Assembly (NCBI GenBank): GCA_963782595.1
Contig: CAWAKJ010000001.1
Span: forward strand, 496,001 to 560,000
From: JAMQPK01 sp963782595
GTDB taxonomy: Bacteria > Acidobacteriota > Vicinamibacteria > Vicinamibacterales > JAMQPK01
DNA length: 64,000 nt
Direction of reading: 5' to 3'
Below are positions 16,247 through 25,855 of the stretch, piece after piece; position 1 is the first letter of the stretch, and each line of letters begins with the position of its first letter. A model generated the notes under the pieces. That model searched no databases, was not told the origin of the DNA, and saw nothing but the letters and a program-made list of their open reading frames with translations. A program made the position numbers and the translations under genes.

Positions 16247-19200
16247 TGACGCGATCCGTGACAACGGGGTCTGACCCCATTGTATCGCCCCTCGACTGCG
16301 GCGACCCTGAGCTTGTCGAAGGGTCGTCAGGCGTGGACTGTTCCCACAGGGCGACAACGAGGCCTGACAGCGGGCTGATTCGCGAACCTGGCGTGACGAT
16401 CCCGCGCAGATTCAGCGGGTCGGCGGCCGATAGCTGTGGCGTCGCGCCGATATTCTGGTCTCGCCTGATTTCGCGCAGTAGTTCGACTGCCTCTGGCCGG
16501 GCGAACTGCTCGCCGACAAAGCCCGATACAAACCGTCCACCGCGAATCTCTCCCTGCGCTTCCATCCGGCGGAACGTGATCAGGAGATCTCTCCAGCCCG
16601 GCGTGATGGTTTCGCGCGCAAGCAAATCGCGGAACACCACTCCCCAGCGCAACAGCAACTGGCGGGCGATCGCTTCCAGCGTCTCGGACGAGACGTCCAT
16701 TGGGACGTCCATTGGGGTCTGACCCCCGTACAAAGGCGTGGATGCCCCAGCTGACGCTCCGGACGTCTGACCCCCGTACTGTACGGGGGTCAGACCCCGA
16801 TGAGAGCGCAGCAGCGCCCAGCGGCCGGGGACGAACCTGGCCCGGCGCGTGTGATGTTTTGCGGTGGCAAGCCGGCGTCTGGGATCGACGAGCGCGCGCA
16901 GGTTTTCGAACCCATCTGCGGTGACCAGACCTGCTGCGGCAAGCTCCCACAACGCATCTTCGACGATGCTCGTCAGCTGGCGCGTGTCCTTGACGAGGTC
17001 GGCGAGAAACGACGCGCCGCGACGATGCAGGGATTCGAGCAGCTGCTGCGCCGCGCCCGATAGGGAGGTCTGCCCCCCTTGGGCTCGAATGGGGTCAGAC
17101 CCGATTCGAGCCTCAGCAGCCTCGAGCAACCACGATGCATCCTCGCGCAGGAACAACGCGATTGGGGCCGAGCGCGTGGGTCGGACGCGCCGCGACGGGT
17201 GTTTGCCTCGCTCCTGATCCTCGAACGCGGGATGCGGCGACAAACGTCCCCAGACAACCTCGCCAGAGATACAAAGCTCGTCGAGCAGCTCGGGCGTGTA
17301 CTTTCCTATCCGGCGGCGGAGCACGTCGCCTTCCCACGCAGCCGCGGAAATTTCGTAGCCCTGCAGTTGCTTGATGATGTGCAGCGCGCCATCCGGTCCG
17401 TGGAGCTGGGCGCCCGGCCTCAAATGCTGCCAGTGATAGAGGAAGCGCATGAAATCGCGGGCGTTGACCGGCTCGATCTCGCGGCGCAGCCGACCCAGCG
17501 TCAGCCGATGGATGCGCGCGAGCACGCGCCGGTTACACCATTCGATCTCGCTCGTCTGCGCGGCCGCCGCGGCTGTAAAGCGCCCTCGAAGAATCTGGCC
17601 TTCTGCCTCGAGTCGCAGAAGGGCCGCTTCCATGGCGTCGGCCGGCAGCGCGAATCGTTGAGAGAGTCCGCTTTGGGTCTGCGGGCCGCTCGATTCGAGC
17701 CAGCCGCGAAGCGTCTCTGCGGCCGCCATCTCCTGATCCGCGGTCGGCGTGCGATCGTAGTCTGCGATTTCCGGAGCGATAACCGAATCCGGATACAGCA
17801 GCCGCGCCGACCTCAGGCGCTCCGCAGCCACCCAGAAGTTCGCTCCGCCGCCACTGAGGACGGTGGCACGTCCCGATTCACGCAGTGTTCGGAAGAAGTC
17901 TTCCCACTGCGTCACCGGCGGCACGACCACGAGGGTGAGCAACGCGTCGTGCAGCTCTTCGGCGTCGCGCGCTGTCGGAAACGACTCTGCGGCCACCTCG
18001 GCAATCGCTGCCGGATCGAGCGCGCCGACACCCCCCGCATCCGGGCCAATCGTGCGTCTCATCTGAACCGCTCGCGCTCTCCGCTCTTCGAGAGGTGCAT
18101 CGTCCAGGTACGCGTACGGGTTCGCGTTGAGGATTTCATGCGAGAACGGCGACGGCTCCGGCGTGTCGATGGCAACGGTCTTGAGCTCGCCGCGGCCGAT
18201 TTGCTCGATGAGCTGCTTTAACCCGTCGAGATCCATCGCCTCGTGGAGACAGTCCTTGATGGTTTCGTTGACAAGCGGATGATCGGGAATGCGGATGTCG
18301 CCGACAATGTTTTCCTGACACGCGGCCTGGTCCGGAAAAACTGCGGCGAGCAGGTCGTCGGCCCGCATGCGCTGAATCTGGGGTGGCACCTTGCGTCCGC
18401 CGGCGAATCGCAGCACGGCCAGCGCGCGGGAGGTATCCCACCGCCACCGCACCTCGAACATCGGAGCCGGCAGCATGGCCTGCGTCAGGACGTCCTCGAC
18501 CGTTTCCTTGCTCAGGAACTTGAAGACGAGCTCCAGCGGAAAGCTGTGCTGATCGCTCAGCGAGATGACGATGCCGTTATCGGTTGCGGCCGCCTGGAGC
18601 TCGAAGTTGAACGACCGGCAGAAGCGCTTGCGCAGTGCGAGGCCCCACGCACGGTTGATGCGGGCGCCGAACGGCGAGTGCAGGACGAGCTGCATCCCGC
18701 CCCCCTCGTCGAAGAATCGTTCGGCCACCACGGTGTTGACGGTCGGCAGCGCTCCGAGCGCCGCGGCGCCCGCGCGCACGTACGCCACAGCCTGCTCGGC
18801 CCCGCGCCTGTCGAGGCGGCATTGGTCGATGAGGAAGTCTTCTGGCGAGTCCGGAAACGGTTCCCGGAACCGTTTCTCGATCTCCGTGCGCAAATCGGAC
18901 ACGGCGTTCGACAGCTCCCACGTGCGGCCGGGCGCTTCGCCGCGCCAGAACGGAATCGTGGGCGCGGCGCCCTTGGCATCTTCCACACGCACGCGGCCGG
19001 CTTCGACACGGCGGATCCGCCACGAAGTGGTGCCAAGCAGAAACACATCGCCAGCCATGCTCTCGACCGCAAAGTCTTCGTCGAGCGTGCCGACGACGGT
19101 CTCGTCAGGCTCGGCCAGGACGAGGAACTGCGCGTTGTCGGGTATCGCGCCACCGGACGTAATCGCCGCAAGCCTCGCACCGCGCCGGCCACGGACGATG

Positions 19201-20633
19201 CCGTGCACACGGTCACGATGGAGAAACGCGCCGCTGCGGCCGCGCTTGGTGCTGATGCCTTCCGACAACATGTCGATGACCGAATCGAACTCCGCACGCG
19301 TCAGGTCGGCATAGCAATATGCGCGTCGAACCAGCGCGAAGAGATCGTCCTCCTGCCAGTCTTCGGCGGCAGCCATCGCGACTACTTGCTGCGACAACAC
19401 ATCGAGCGGCGTCGACGGAACGACCAGCCGATCGAGCTCGCCTTGTGAAATCGACCGCGTCAAGGCCGCACATTCGATCAACTCATCTCGTGACGTCGCG
19501 AATATTCGACCCTTCGGCTTGGTGGTGTGCTCGACCTGGTGCCCCGAACGCCCGATGCGCTGCAGCGCGACCGCGATCGACCGTGGAGAGCCGATCTGAC
19601 ACACGAGATCGACGGTGCCGATATCGATGCCGAGCTCGAGAGACGCCGTCGCGACAACCGCCCTCAACTTCCCTGTCTTCAGTCGCTCTTCCGCAGTCAG
19701 GCGAAGCTTCCGCGACAGACTGCCGTGGTGCGCCAGGACTCCCTCTTCGCCGAGCCGCTCGCCCAGATGGTGAGCCACGCGCTCGGCCAGCCTGCGAGTG
19801 TTGACGAAAACCAGCGTTGTCCGGTGTTCCTGGATGAGCGCCGCGATGCGGTCGTAGATTTCCTGCCACATTTCGTTGGACGCGACAGGCCCGAGCTCGT
19901 CCTTCGGCACTTCGACTGCCAGGTCCATCGCCCGGCGATGGCCGTGATTGACGACGGTGACCTGCTCGTGCGCGTCCGGCGCCAGAAACCTTGCAACAGT
20001 CTCGATCGGCCTGACCGTCGCGGACAAGCCGATGCGCTGGGGGCGCGCACCGCCCGCTTTCTGGACCAGGTCGTCGAGGCGCGCGAGCGACAGGGCCAGA
20101 TGCGCGCCCCGCTTGTCGTCGGCCATGGCGTGAATCTCGTCGACGATGACGGTTCGCACATTTCGCAGCGCCTGTCTGCTGCGATCTGCAGTGAGCAGGA
20201 TGAACAGCGACTCCGGTGTGGTGACCAGGACGTGCGGCGGGTGTTTGACCATCTGCTGCCGCTCGGAGGCCGGCGTGTCACCGGTGCGAACGGCCGTTCG
20301 AATCGCCGGCAACATCAGGCCGCGCTCGGCGGCAAGCGAGGCGATGCCCGACAGCGGCACGTCGAGGTTCTTATGGATGTCGTTGCTGAGCGCTTTGAGC
20401 GGCGAGACGTACACCACCTGCGTGACGTCGGAAAGGCGGCCTTCGAGACCCGCCTGCACAAGATCGTCAAGGCATATCAGAAAAGCCGCTAGTGTCTTCC
20501 CCGATCCCGTTGGCGCAGAGATCAGCACGTGCTCGCCCGAGCGAATGGCCGGCCACGCGCGCTTCTGCGGCTCTGTGGCTTCGCCGAAGCGCTGGGCAAA
20601 CCAATCGCGAACCAACGGTTGAAGAGGGTTCAC
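16224..20633 (-). CDS. lhr: Lhr-family ATP-dependent DNA helicase
   Basis: A 1469-residue superfamily 2 helicase. The N-terminal core has Walker A APTGSGKTLAAF, DEIH box VIVDEIHA, LSATVRP, and the second RecA domain with LELGIDIGTVDLVCQIGSPR and QRIGRSGHQ. The family winged-helix and Lhr-core domains follow. It is the long form with the extra C-terminal domain, used in DNA repair in other bacteria. In the last 300 residues three blocks of repeat DNA are read in frame (GSDPIRAQGGQT, GGQTSGASAGASTPLYGGQT, DDPSTSSGSPQSRG), so the tail is probably aberrant. The GTG start overlaps the pepF stop (GTGA). Confidence 0.93.
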   Translation of the reverse strand: MNPLQPLVRDWFAQRFGEATEPQKRAWPAIRSGEHVLISAPTGSGKTLAAFLICLDDLVQAGLEGRLSDVTQVVYVSPLKALSNDIHKNLDVPLSGIASLAAERGLMLPAIRTAVRTGDTPASERQQMVKHPPHVLVTTPESLFILLTADRSRQALRNVRTVIVDEIHAMADDKRGAHLALSLARLDDLVQKAGGARPQRIGLSATVRPIETVARFLAPDAHEQVTVVNHGHRRAMDLAVEVPKDELGPVASNEMWQEIYDRIAALIQEHRTTLVFVNTRRLAERVAHHLGERLGEEGVLAHHGSLSRKLRLTAEERLKTGKLRAVVATASLELGIDIGTVDLVCQIGSPRSIAVALQRIGRSGHQVEHTTKPKGRIFATSRDELIECAALTRSISQGELDRLVVPSTPLDVLSQQVVAMAAAEDWQEDDLFALVRRAYCYADLTRAEFDSVIDMLSEGISTKRGRSGAFLHRDRVHGIVRGRRGARLAAITSGGAIPDNAQFLVLAEPDETVVGTLDEDFAVESMAGDVFLLGTTSWRIRRVEAGRVRVEDAKGAAPTIPFWRGEAPGRTWELSNAVSDLRTEIEKRFREPFPDSPEDFLIDQCRLDRRGAEQAVAYVRAGAAALGALPTVNTVVAERFFDEGGGMQLVLHSPFGARINRAWGLALRKRFCRSFNFELQAAATDNGIVISLSDQHSFPLELVFKFLSKETVEDVLTQAMLPAPMFEVRWRWDTSRALAVLRFAGGRKVPPQIQRMRADDLLAAVFPDQAACQENIVGDIRIPDHPLVNETIKDCLHEAMDLDGLKQLIEQIGRGELKTVAIDTPEPSPFSHEILNANPYAYLDDAPLEERRARAVQMRRTIGPDAGGVGALDPAAIAEVAAESFPTARDAEELHDALLTLVVVPPVTQWEDFFRTLRESGRATVLSGGGANFWVAAERLRSARLLYPDSVIAPEIADYDRTPTADQEMAAAETLRGWLESSGPQTQSGLSQRFALPADAMEAALLRLEAEGQILRGRFTAAAAAQTSEIEWCNRRVLARIHRLTLGRLRREIEPVNARDFMRFLYHWQHLRPGAQLHGPDGALHIIKQLQGYEISAAAWEGDVLRRRIGKYTPELLDELCISGEVVWGRLSPHPAFEDQERGKHPSRRVRPTRSAPIALFLREDASWLLEAAEARIGSDPIRAQGGQTSLSGAAQQLLESLHRRGASFLADLVKDTRQLTSIVEDALWELAAAGLVTADGFENLRALVDPRRRLATAKHHTRRARFVPGRWALLRSHRGLTPVQYGGQTSGASAGASTPLYGGQTPMDVPMDVSSETLEAIARQLLLRWGVVFRDLLARETITPGWRDLLITFRRMEAQGEIRGGRFVSGFVGEQFARPEAVELLREIRRDQNIGATPQLSAADPLNLRGIVTPGSRISPLSGLVVALWEQSTPDDPSTSSGSPQSRGDTMGSDPVVTDRVNASHQAS
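16264..16325. repeat. GGGGTCTGACCCC and GACCCT..AGGGTC palindromes at the lhr/ispG junction
   Basis: GGGGTCTGACCCC (16266-16278) is followed by GACCCTGAGCTTGTCGAAGGGTC (16303-16325, outer arms paired). The second matches a repeat (core CTTCGACAAGCTCAGG) seen in many GC-rich genomes. Both encode the last residues of lhr and lie just upstream of the ispG start. Confidence 0.85.
16690..16800. repeat. in-frame GGGGTC/GACCCC repeat cluster in lhr
   Basis: Holds a tandem GACGTCCATTGG pair (16692-16717), GGGGTCTGACCCCCGTAC (16716-16733) and an inverted pair CGTCTGACCCCCGTACTG / TACGGGGGTCAGACCCCGA (16765-16800). It is read in frame in lhr as residues rich in GGQT. Confidence 0.8.
17063..17105. repeat. 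in-frame GGTCTG/CAGACC repeat in lhr
   Basis: GGAGGTCTGCCCCCC (17066 onward) faces GGGGTCAGACCC (17091-17102) around a short spacer. It is read in frame in lhr as GSDPIRAQGGQTSLSG, a stretch with no counterpart in the helicase family. Confidence 0.75.
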
Positions 20634-22468
20634 AGACGCTCAATTTCCTGCTCGAGTTGCGTCACGCGCTTGTCGAGCTGGCGGACGACGGCTTCGGCGG
20701 GTGCCGGTGTGCTCAGATCGACGCCCGCGCGCTTGAGCAGGTTCATCGGATAGTCGCTGCCACCGGCACAGAGCAATTCGAGAAAACGCTCGACGCCCGC
20801 GCGACGCTCTTCGACCTTTTCCGATGTGATCTTCTGGATCAGCTGCGCCGACGAGGCGTAGCAGGTCGCATATTGATAGACATAGTAGGGGCTGCCGAAG
20901 AAGTGCGGCACTCGTGCCCACGTAATCTGCGCCGAGTCGTCATACGTCATCGCGTCGCCGTGGTACGTCTTGAAGAGATCGAAGTAGATGCGGCTCAGCG
21001 CTTCTGCAGTGATCGGCTCTCCCTGCTCTGCCAGGCGATGCGCCTGCAGTTCGTAGTCGGCGAACAGGCACTGGCGATAGAACGTGCCCACGATGTCGTC
21101 GATGGCGTGCTGCAGCAGCACGACCCGCTCTCGCTTGTCGGTCGTCCGCGACAGCTTGAGGTCGAAGTACAACATCTCGCTCAGGGTCGACGGCACTTCC
21201 GCGACGAAGATCGTGTAATCGGAGTACACGAACGGCTGATGCTCCTCCGACAGCATCGTGTGCATCGAGTGACCCATTTCGTGCGCCAGCGTGAACACCG
21301 AATCGAGCGTGTCGTTGTAGTTCAGCAGCATGTACGGGTGCACACCGTACACCGGCGCCGAGTACGCGCCGCTTCGCTTGCCTGGATTTTCATACACGTC
21401 GATCCATCGGCCCTCGAAGGCTTTCCTGACGTTCTGCTGATATGCCGCGCCGAGTGGCGCCATCGCCTCGACGACCTCGTCGAGCACATCGGGGTATTCG
21501 TACTTCCGATCGAAATCGATTAAGGGCACCAACTGGTCGTACGCGTGGTACGTCTCGAGGCCCAGCACGCGCTTGCGCAGCCGGTGGTACCGCCGAAGCG
21601 GCTCCGTTCCAGCTTTCGCCGTCGCGACGAGATTCTCGACGACCGCCGTCGGAATGTCGTTACCGTGGAGGGCCGCGGCGAGTGTGCTCTTGAACTGTCG
21701 CGCCTGCGCGATGAACCAGTCGCGCTGCAGCACGCCGTTGTAGACGGCGGCATAGGTGTTCTGGTTCGACGAGAAGGTCTCGTGAAACGCGTGGAACGCC
21801 GCCGCGCGATCGGGTTGATGCCGGTTTGTCTGAAGCAGCGCGTTGTACTGCGCGTAGGTCAGCGTCACCTTCCTGCCGTCGTGCAGCGTGATGACCGGAT
21901 GTTTGATGTCGGCGTTGGCCAGCATCGAATGAATGTCGTTCGGGGCGTCGCCGAAGCGGCCCGACAGCGACAGCAGGTGCTCGCCCTTTTCGTCGAGCAC
22001 GTGCTCCTGCTGGTGGTACGTGCGCTCGATGGCAAACCGATAGACCGCCAGATCGGCATTGGACTCCATCCAGGCGCGCACCGTCGCAAGTGGAATCCGA
22101 AGCAGTTCGGGTGTGAACCACGAGCGGGCTTCGGCGGCCTTCGCAAAAAGAATCTGGACTTTCTGGCGCCGCGCATTGGCCGCGTTGTCGCGCTGATCCT
22201 GATCGTAGGTCAGCCCCGCGTAGTACCAGAGTTTGTATGAAAGCTGACCAAGATCGTCCTCGAGACGAAACGCGACCAGCAGACGATCCGGTCCCTCCGA
22301 CAGCGTTCCGTGAAGCTCGGCGTACCCTTCGAGCTTCTTTTCGAACTCGGCAAGCCCCGATTCCCAGACATTCCAGCTCGGATAGATGTCCGAAAGATTC
22401 CAGGTGAATTCCTCGGGGATCTGTTCGCGCGTCCGCGTTCGCGGATCGACTGACGCTTCGATGGCCAT
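20630..22468 (-). CDS. pepF: oligoendopeptidase F (M3 metallopeptidase)
   Basis: A 612-residue zinc peptidase that cleaves short peptides in the cytoplasm. The catalytic site is LAHEMGHSMHT (HExxH), with the third zinc ligand expected in the downstream EVPSTLSEML. The N-terminal helical part begins PEEFTWNLSDIYPSW, a family hallmark, and the C-terminal GGSDYPMNLLKRAGVDL is also typical. No signal peptide. ATG at 22468 has a GGGGG upstream. Its stop overlaps the lhr start by four bases. A palindromic repeat cluster lies upstream. Confidence 0.94.
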   Translation of the reverse strand: MAIEASVDPRTRTREQIPEEFTWNLSDIYPSWNVWESGLAEFEKKLEGYAELHGTLSEGPDRLLVAFRLEDDLGQLSYKLWYYAGLTYDQDQRDNAANARRQKVQILFAKAAEARSWFTPELLRIPLATVRAWMESNADLAVYRFAIERTYHQQEHVLDEKGEHLLSLSGRFGDAPNDIHSMLANADIKHPVITLHDGRKVTLTYAQYNALLQTNRHQPDRAAAFHAFHETFSSNQNTYAAVYNGVLQRDWFIAQARQFKSTLAAALHGNDIPTAVVENLVATAKAGTEPLRRYHRLRKRVLGLETYHAYDQLVPLIDFDRKYEYPDVLDEVVEAMAPLGAAYQQNVRKAFEGRWIDVYENPGKRSGAYSAPVYGVHPYMLLNYNDTLDSVFTLAHEMGHSMHTMLSEEHQPFVYSDYTIFVAEVPSTLSEMLYFDLKLSRTTDKRERVVLLQHAIDDIVGTFYRQCLFADYELQAHRLAEQGEPITAEALSRIYFDLFKTYHGDAMTYDDSAQITWARVPHFFGSPYYVYQYATCYASSAQLIQKITSEKVEERRAGVERFLELLCAGGSDYPMNLLKRAGVDLSTPAPAEAVVRQLDKRVTQLEQEIERL

Positions 22469-22497
22469 CCCCCGATTTTAATGGATCTTCGCAACCA

Positions 22498-22571
22498 GTA
22501 GGGCGGGTAGGTAGGGCGGGTCTTGCAGTTCAAGACCCGCCCTACCTACTGCAAGACCCGCCCTACGTACT
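22498..22571. repeat. tandem GGCGGGTCTT palindromes
   Basis: AGTAGGGCGGGTAGGTAGGG, then GGCGGGTCTTGCAGTTCAAG, ACCCGCC, and a further CTACTGCAAGACCCGCCCTAC. This is one full palindrome with partial duplications on both sides, filling the gap between pepF and the permease gene just past the latter's stop. Confidence 0.85.
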
Positions 22572-22575
22572 GAAT

Positions 22576-23889
22576 TCATGCAAGACGGCTGCGAACGAAA
22601 CCGAAATAAATCATGAGCAAACCGGCGATGACATAGGAGATCACCCCGATCTGCCGGCCCTTGCCGGTCAGCAACTTGAGAACGGGATAACTCATGAATC
22701 CGAGCGCCAGGCCGTCGGCGATCGAATACGCCAGTGGAATGCCGGCGAGCGTGAGAAAGCTCGGCACGGCCTCCGAAAGATCGTCCCAGTCGATGTGCGC
22801 CGCGTTGCTCATCATCATCGCGCCGACGATGATGAGCGCCGGCGCGGTGATGGGCAGGTAATTGCCAATCATGCCGATGAGCGGACTGAACAGCAGCGCG
22901 GCGAAGAACAACGCGCCGGCCACCACGGCCGTCAACCCCGTGCGGCCGCCCGCCGACACGCCGGCCGCGCTTTCGATATAGGTCACGATCGTGCTCGTTC
23001 CGAGTACCGCGCCGGCAACCGTGCCCGCCGCATCGACGACAAGAACGCGCTCGGCCCTCGGCAACTTGCCTTCCCGCATCAACCCGGCCTGCTGCGTCAC
23101 GCCGACGACAGATCCGATTGTGTCGAAGACGTTCATGAACAGGAACACCGCTACAAACGGTAGCCAGCGCGGGTCGAGCGCCGTGGCCAGATCGAAACGA
23201 AACGCCGCCGGCGTCGTGATCTGCGGCAGCCCGAACACACCCGCATAGTGGATTCGGCCGAGTGCCGCGGCGACCGCCGCGGCGCCAAAAATCCCCATCA
23301 GGATGGCACCGCGCGTACCGCGGATGTGCAGCGCCGCCGCAATTAACAGGCCGACGCCGAACACCGCGGCATCCGCCGACACGAGCTGCGGGTTCATGGT
23401 GACGAGCGTGCCCGGATGAGCAACGATGATTCCCCCGTTGCGTAATCCGATGAACGCCACGAAGAGGCCGATGCCCGCGGCGATGGCATGACGCATGCTC
23501 GGGCTGATCGAATCGAGCACCGCCTCGCGCACGCCGACGACTGACAGGATCAGAAAGATGACGCCCGAAATGAACACGATGCCAAGCGCGGCGCGCCAGG
23601 GCTCGGCCACACCGCCGGCGGCAAGGGCCATGATCACGGAGACGAAGAAGAAGTTCTCGCCCATGCCGGGCGCCAGGGCAATGGGGTACTTGGCCCATAG
23701 TCCCATCAGAATGGTTGCCGCGCCCGACACCACGCACGTCGCCAGCAGCACTGCTCCGAAATCGAGGCCGGTCGGTCTGCCTGTGAAGTCTGTGGACAGC
23801 ACCGCCGGCTGCACAAAGATGATGTACGCCATCGTCACAAACGTCGTGACGCCAGCGATCACCTCGGTCTTCGTCGTGCTGCGGGTCAA
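22576..23889 (-). CDS. NCS2-family purine permease (AzgA-like)
   Basis: A 437-residue inner-membrane protein with about 12-14 helices, of the AzgA/GhxP branch of nucleobase transporters. Signatures: KTEVIAGVTTFVTMAYIIFV at the start, PIALAPGMGENFFF, GLFVAFIGLRNGGI, and FMNVFDTIGSVVGVTQQAGL near helix 8. It likely imports adenine, guanine or hypoxanthine by proton symport; substrate is inferred from the subfamily only. TTG at 23889 directly follows the HAD gene stop (TAGTTG), so the two genes are coupled. Confidence 0.9.
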   Translation of the reverse strand: MTRSTTKTEVIAGVTTFVTMAYIIFVQPAVLSTDFTGRPTGLDFGAVLLATCVVSGAATILMGLWAKYPIALAPGMGENFFFVSVIMALAAGGVAEPWRAALGIVFISGVIFLILSVVGVREAVLDSISPSMRHAIAAGIGLFVAFIGLRNGGIIVAHPGTLVTMNPQLVSADAAVFGVGLLIAAALHIRGTRGAILMGIFGAAAVAAALGRIHYAGVFGLPQITTPAAFRFDLATALDPRWLPFVAVFLFMNVFDTIGSVVGVTQQAGLMREGKLPRAERVLVVDAAGTVAGAVLGTSTIVTYIESAAGVSAGGRTGLTAVVAGALFFAALLFSPLIGMIGNYLPITAPALIIVGAMMMSNAAHIDWDDLSEAVPSFLTLAGIPLAYSIADGLALGFMSYPVLKLLTGKGRQIGVISYVIAGLLMIYFGFVRSRLA

Positions 23890-24621
23890 CTACTTCCAGC
23901 CGACGAGTTTTCGGAGTTTCTCGAAAAGTGAGGGGTTGGCCCGCGCGGCAGTGGCCTGGACGAGCAGGTCGAGGACTTCGCTGATATCGCAGGCTGTGCC
24001 GATGCCAAGCCGCCGCGCGCTGCTGGCGGCAATCGCATCGTCCGCGTCAACCAGCAGAATCGCGCGCGCCGACGAATCCGACAGCACGTCGACGCAATTC
24101 TGCGGCGTATCGTCGACGAGGTAATCCAACCGCAGGGCCGCCGCCGCCTTGCCTCGGCCGCCCGACAGCGGGATGACGCTGGGCATCTCGAACCCCTGCT
24201 CAACGAGCCACTTGTAGGTCTGCCACTGAACCGTGCCGCCAGCCGTGGCCGGTCGCTGCGTGATGAAAAAGACCTCCCATTTGTGCTCGAGAGTCAGCTG
24301 GTTGAGCCGCTTGATGGCGTCCGCGTCGATCGGCTTCAGCAACGTCCAGAAATTCGGGGTGGCCTCGATGGCTCGCCAGATGCGATCGCGATGGCCGGGT
24401 CGACTGCGAGAGGATCGGCGTTCGGAGACCTTGTTCTGGACCTCACCGGCCTCCGCTGAGGCTCCCTCCTCGACGTGCTGCTCCTCTTCGCGGGCCTCGG
24501 GGGCGGGGCGTTCGTGTTCAGCCCTCTCGGCCCCGTATATCTGGTCTTCGACGGCGGCATAGGCCGAAGACAAGTCGGCCAGCGTACCATCCATATCAAA
24601 GGCAATTCGCAGAGGAATCAT
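23890..24621 (-). CDS. HAD-superfamily hydrolase
   Basis: A 243-residue protein beginning with HAD motif I (LRIAFDMDGTLADL), with motif II near FFITQRPATAGG and motif IV DYLVDDTPQN. A charged, low-complexity insert (about residues 30-75, rich in Glu and Arg) sits where the cap usually is. The substrate is unknown; adjacency to a nucleobase permease suggests, without proof, a nucleotidase-type role. ATG at 24621. Confidence 0.8.
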   Translation of the reverse strand: MIPLRIAFDMDGTLADLSSAYAAVEDQIYGAERAEHERPAPEAREEEQHVEEGASAEAGEVQNKVSERRSSRSRPGHRDRIWRAIEATPNFWTLLKPIDADAIKRLNQLTLEHKWEVFFITQRPATAGGTVQWQTYKWLVEQGFEMPSVIPLSGGRGKAAAALRLDYLVDDTPQNCVDVLSDSSARAILLVDADDAIAASSARRLGIGTACDISEVLDLLVQATAARANPSLFEKLRKLVGWK

Positions 24622-24718
24622 CGTTGAGTCCCGGCCCCTATACTATGGTGTTCGAAGAATTTAGGCTATCCAATCAGGCCTCTGACTCGCTAAAATGTTG
24701 GTTTTCCCGCGTGAATCT

Positions 24719-25855
24719 ATGGAAACTCCCCACCGTTTCGTTCTCGCGTCGATCTGTGCAGCAATCGCGGCAATGCCGGCTTGTTCGGCAACTGACGCGG
24801 TCGTACCCTCGGCTGCCCCGAATCAACCCGCTGTTCCCGTCACCATCGCCCGGGTCGTGGAGAAGGAGATGCCCCTCGAAGTCAGCGCGGTGGGCACCGT
24901 CGAAGCCTATTCCACGGTGGCCGTCAGGGCGCAGGTGACTGGAGAGATGAAAGCTGTCAATTTCCGTCAGGGCGACGACGTGGAGGCCGGGCAGGTGCTC
25001 TTCTCGCTCGATCCGCGTCCGCTGGAGGCGGCGCTGAATCAGGCCGAAGCCAACCTGCAGCGCGATTCCGCGCAGGCGGCCAACGCCAAGGTCATTGCGC
25101 AGCGAATGGAAGATCTCGTGGAACGCGGCGTCGGTACCCGGGAACAGCGCGATACCGCCCGCACGACCCAAGCCGCGCTCGAAGCCGTCGTCGGCGCCAA
25201 CACGGCGGCGGTCGAAAACGCTCGCGTGCAGCTGCAGTACGCCACTATCCGCGCGCCGATATCGGGACGCACCGGGGTGCTGATGGTCAATGCGGGCAAT
25301 CTCGTCCGCGCAAACGATCAGACCCCGCTCGTCGTAATCAATCAGGTGAGCCCGATCTACGCGTCATTCGGGATTCCAGAGGCGCTTCTGGCCGATCTGC
25401 GCCGGTATATGACGCAGCGCGAGCTCGAAGTCGAGGCGACACCACCGAACGAATCGGGCCCACCGGCGGTCGGCAGAATTACCTTCGTCGATAACCAGGT
25501 GGATCAAACCACCGGTACGATCCGCATCAAGGCGACATTCCCGAACGCGAGCCGCAGTCTCTGGCCGGGTCAGTTTGTGAACGTCATCATCCGGCTGTCT
25601 CGCGACCCGCACGCGATGGTCGTGCCGTCGGTCGCCGTTCAAGCGGGTCCCGAAGGGCACTACGTCTACGTCGTGAAGAACGATCAGACCGTGGAGATGC
25701 GCAAGGTCACGGTCAAGCGCACCGCGGGGACGGAAACGCTCCTTCAGGAAGGCGTCAAGGCCGGCGAGACGGTCGTCACCGACGGTCAGTTACGGTTGGT
25801 CCCGGGAAGCCGCATCAGCGTCAAGGACGGCAACACCCAAAAGGCGGATTCATGA
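24719..25855 (+). CDS. RND efflux periplasmic adaptor (membrane fusion protein)
   Basis: A 378-residue MdtA/AcrA-like adaptor. An N-terminal signal (RFVLASICAAIAAMPAC) ends in a possible lipobox cysteine. Next come the lipoyl half-motif (VRAQVTGEMKAVNFRQGDDV), a helical hairpin (about 90-160) and the second lipoyl half (ATIRAPISGRTGVLMVNAGN). Beta-barrel and membrane-proximal domains follow (DQTTGTIRIKATFPN, LWPGQFVNV). It would couple the RND pump to an outer-membrane channel, which is not encoded nearby. An in-frame ATG at 24695 is an alternative start. The stop overlaps the pump start (ATGA). Confidence 0.92.
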   Translation: METPHRFVLASICAAIAAMPACSATDAVVPSAAPNQPAVPVTIARVVEKEMPLEVSAVGTVEAYSTVAVRAQVTGEMKAVNFRQGDDVEAGQVLFSLDPRPLEAALNQAEANLQRDSAQAANAKVIAQRMEDLVERGVGTREQRDTARTTQAALEAVVGANTAAVENARVQLQYATIRAPISGRTGVLMVNAGNLVRANDQTPLVVINQVSPIYASFGIPEALLADLRRYMTQRELEVEATPPNESGPPAVGRITFVDNQVDQTTGTIRIKATFPNASRSLWPGQFVNVIIRLSRDPHAMVVPSVAVQAGPEGHYVYVVKNDQTVEMRKVTVKRTAGTETLLQEGVKAGETVVTDGQLRLVPGSRISVKDGNTQKADS

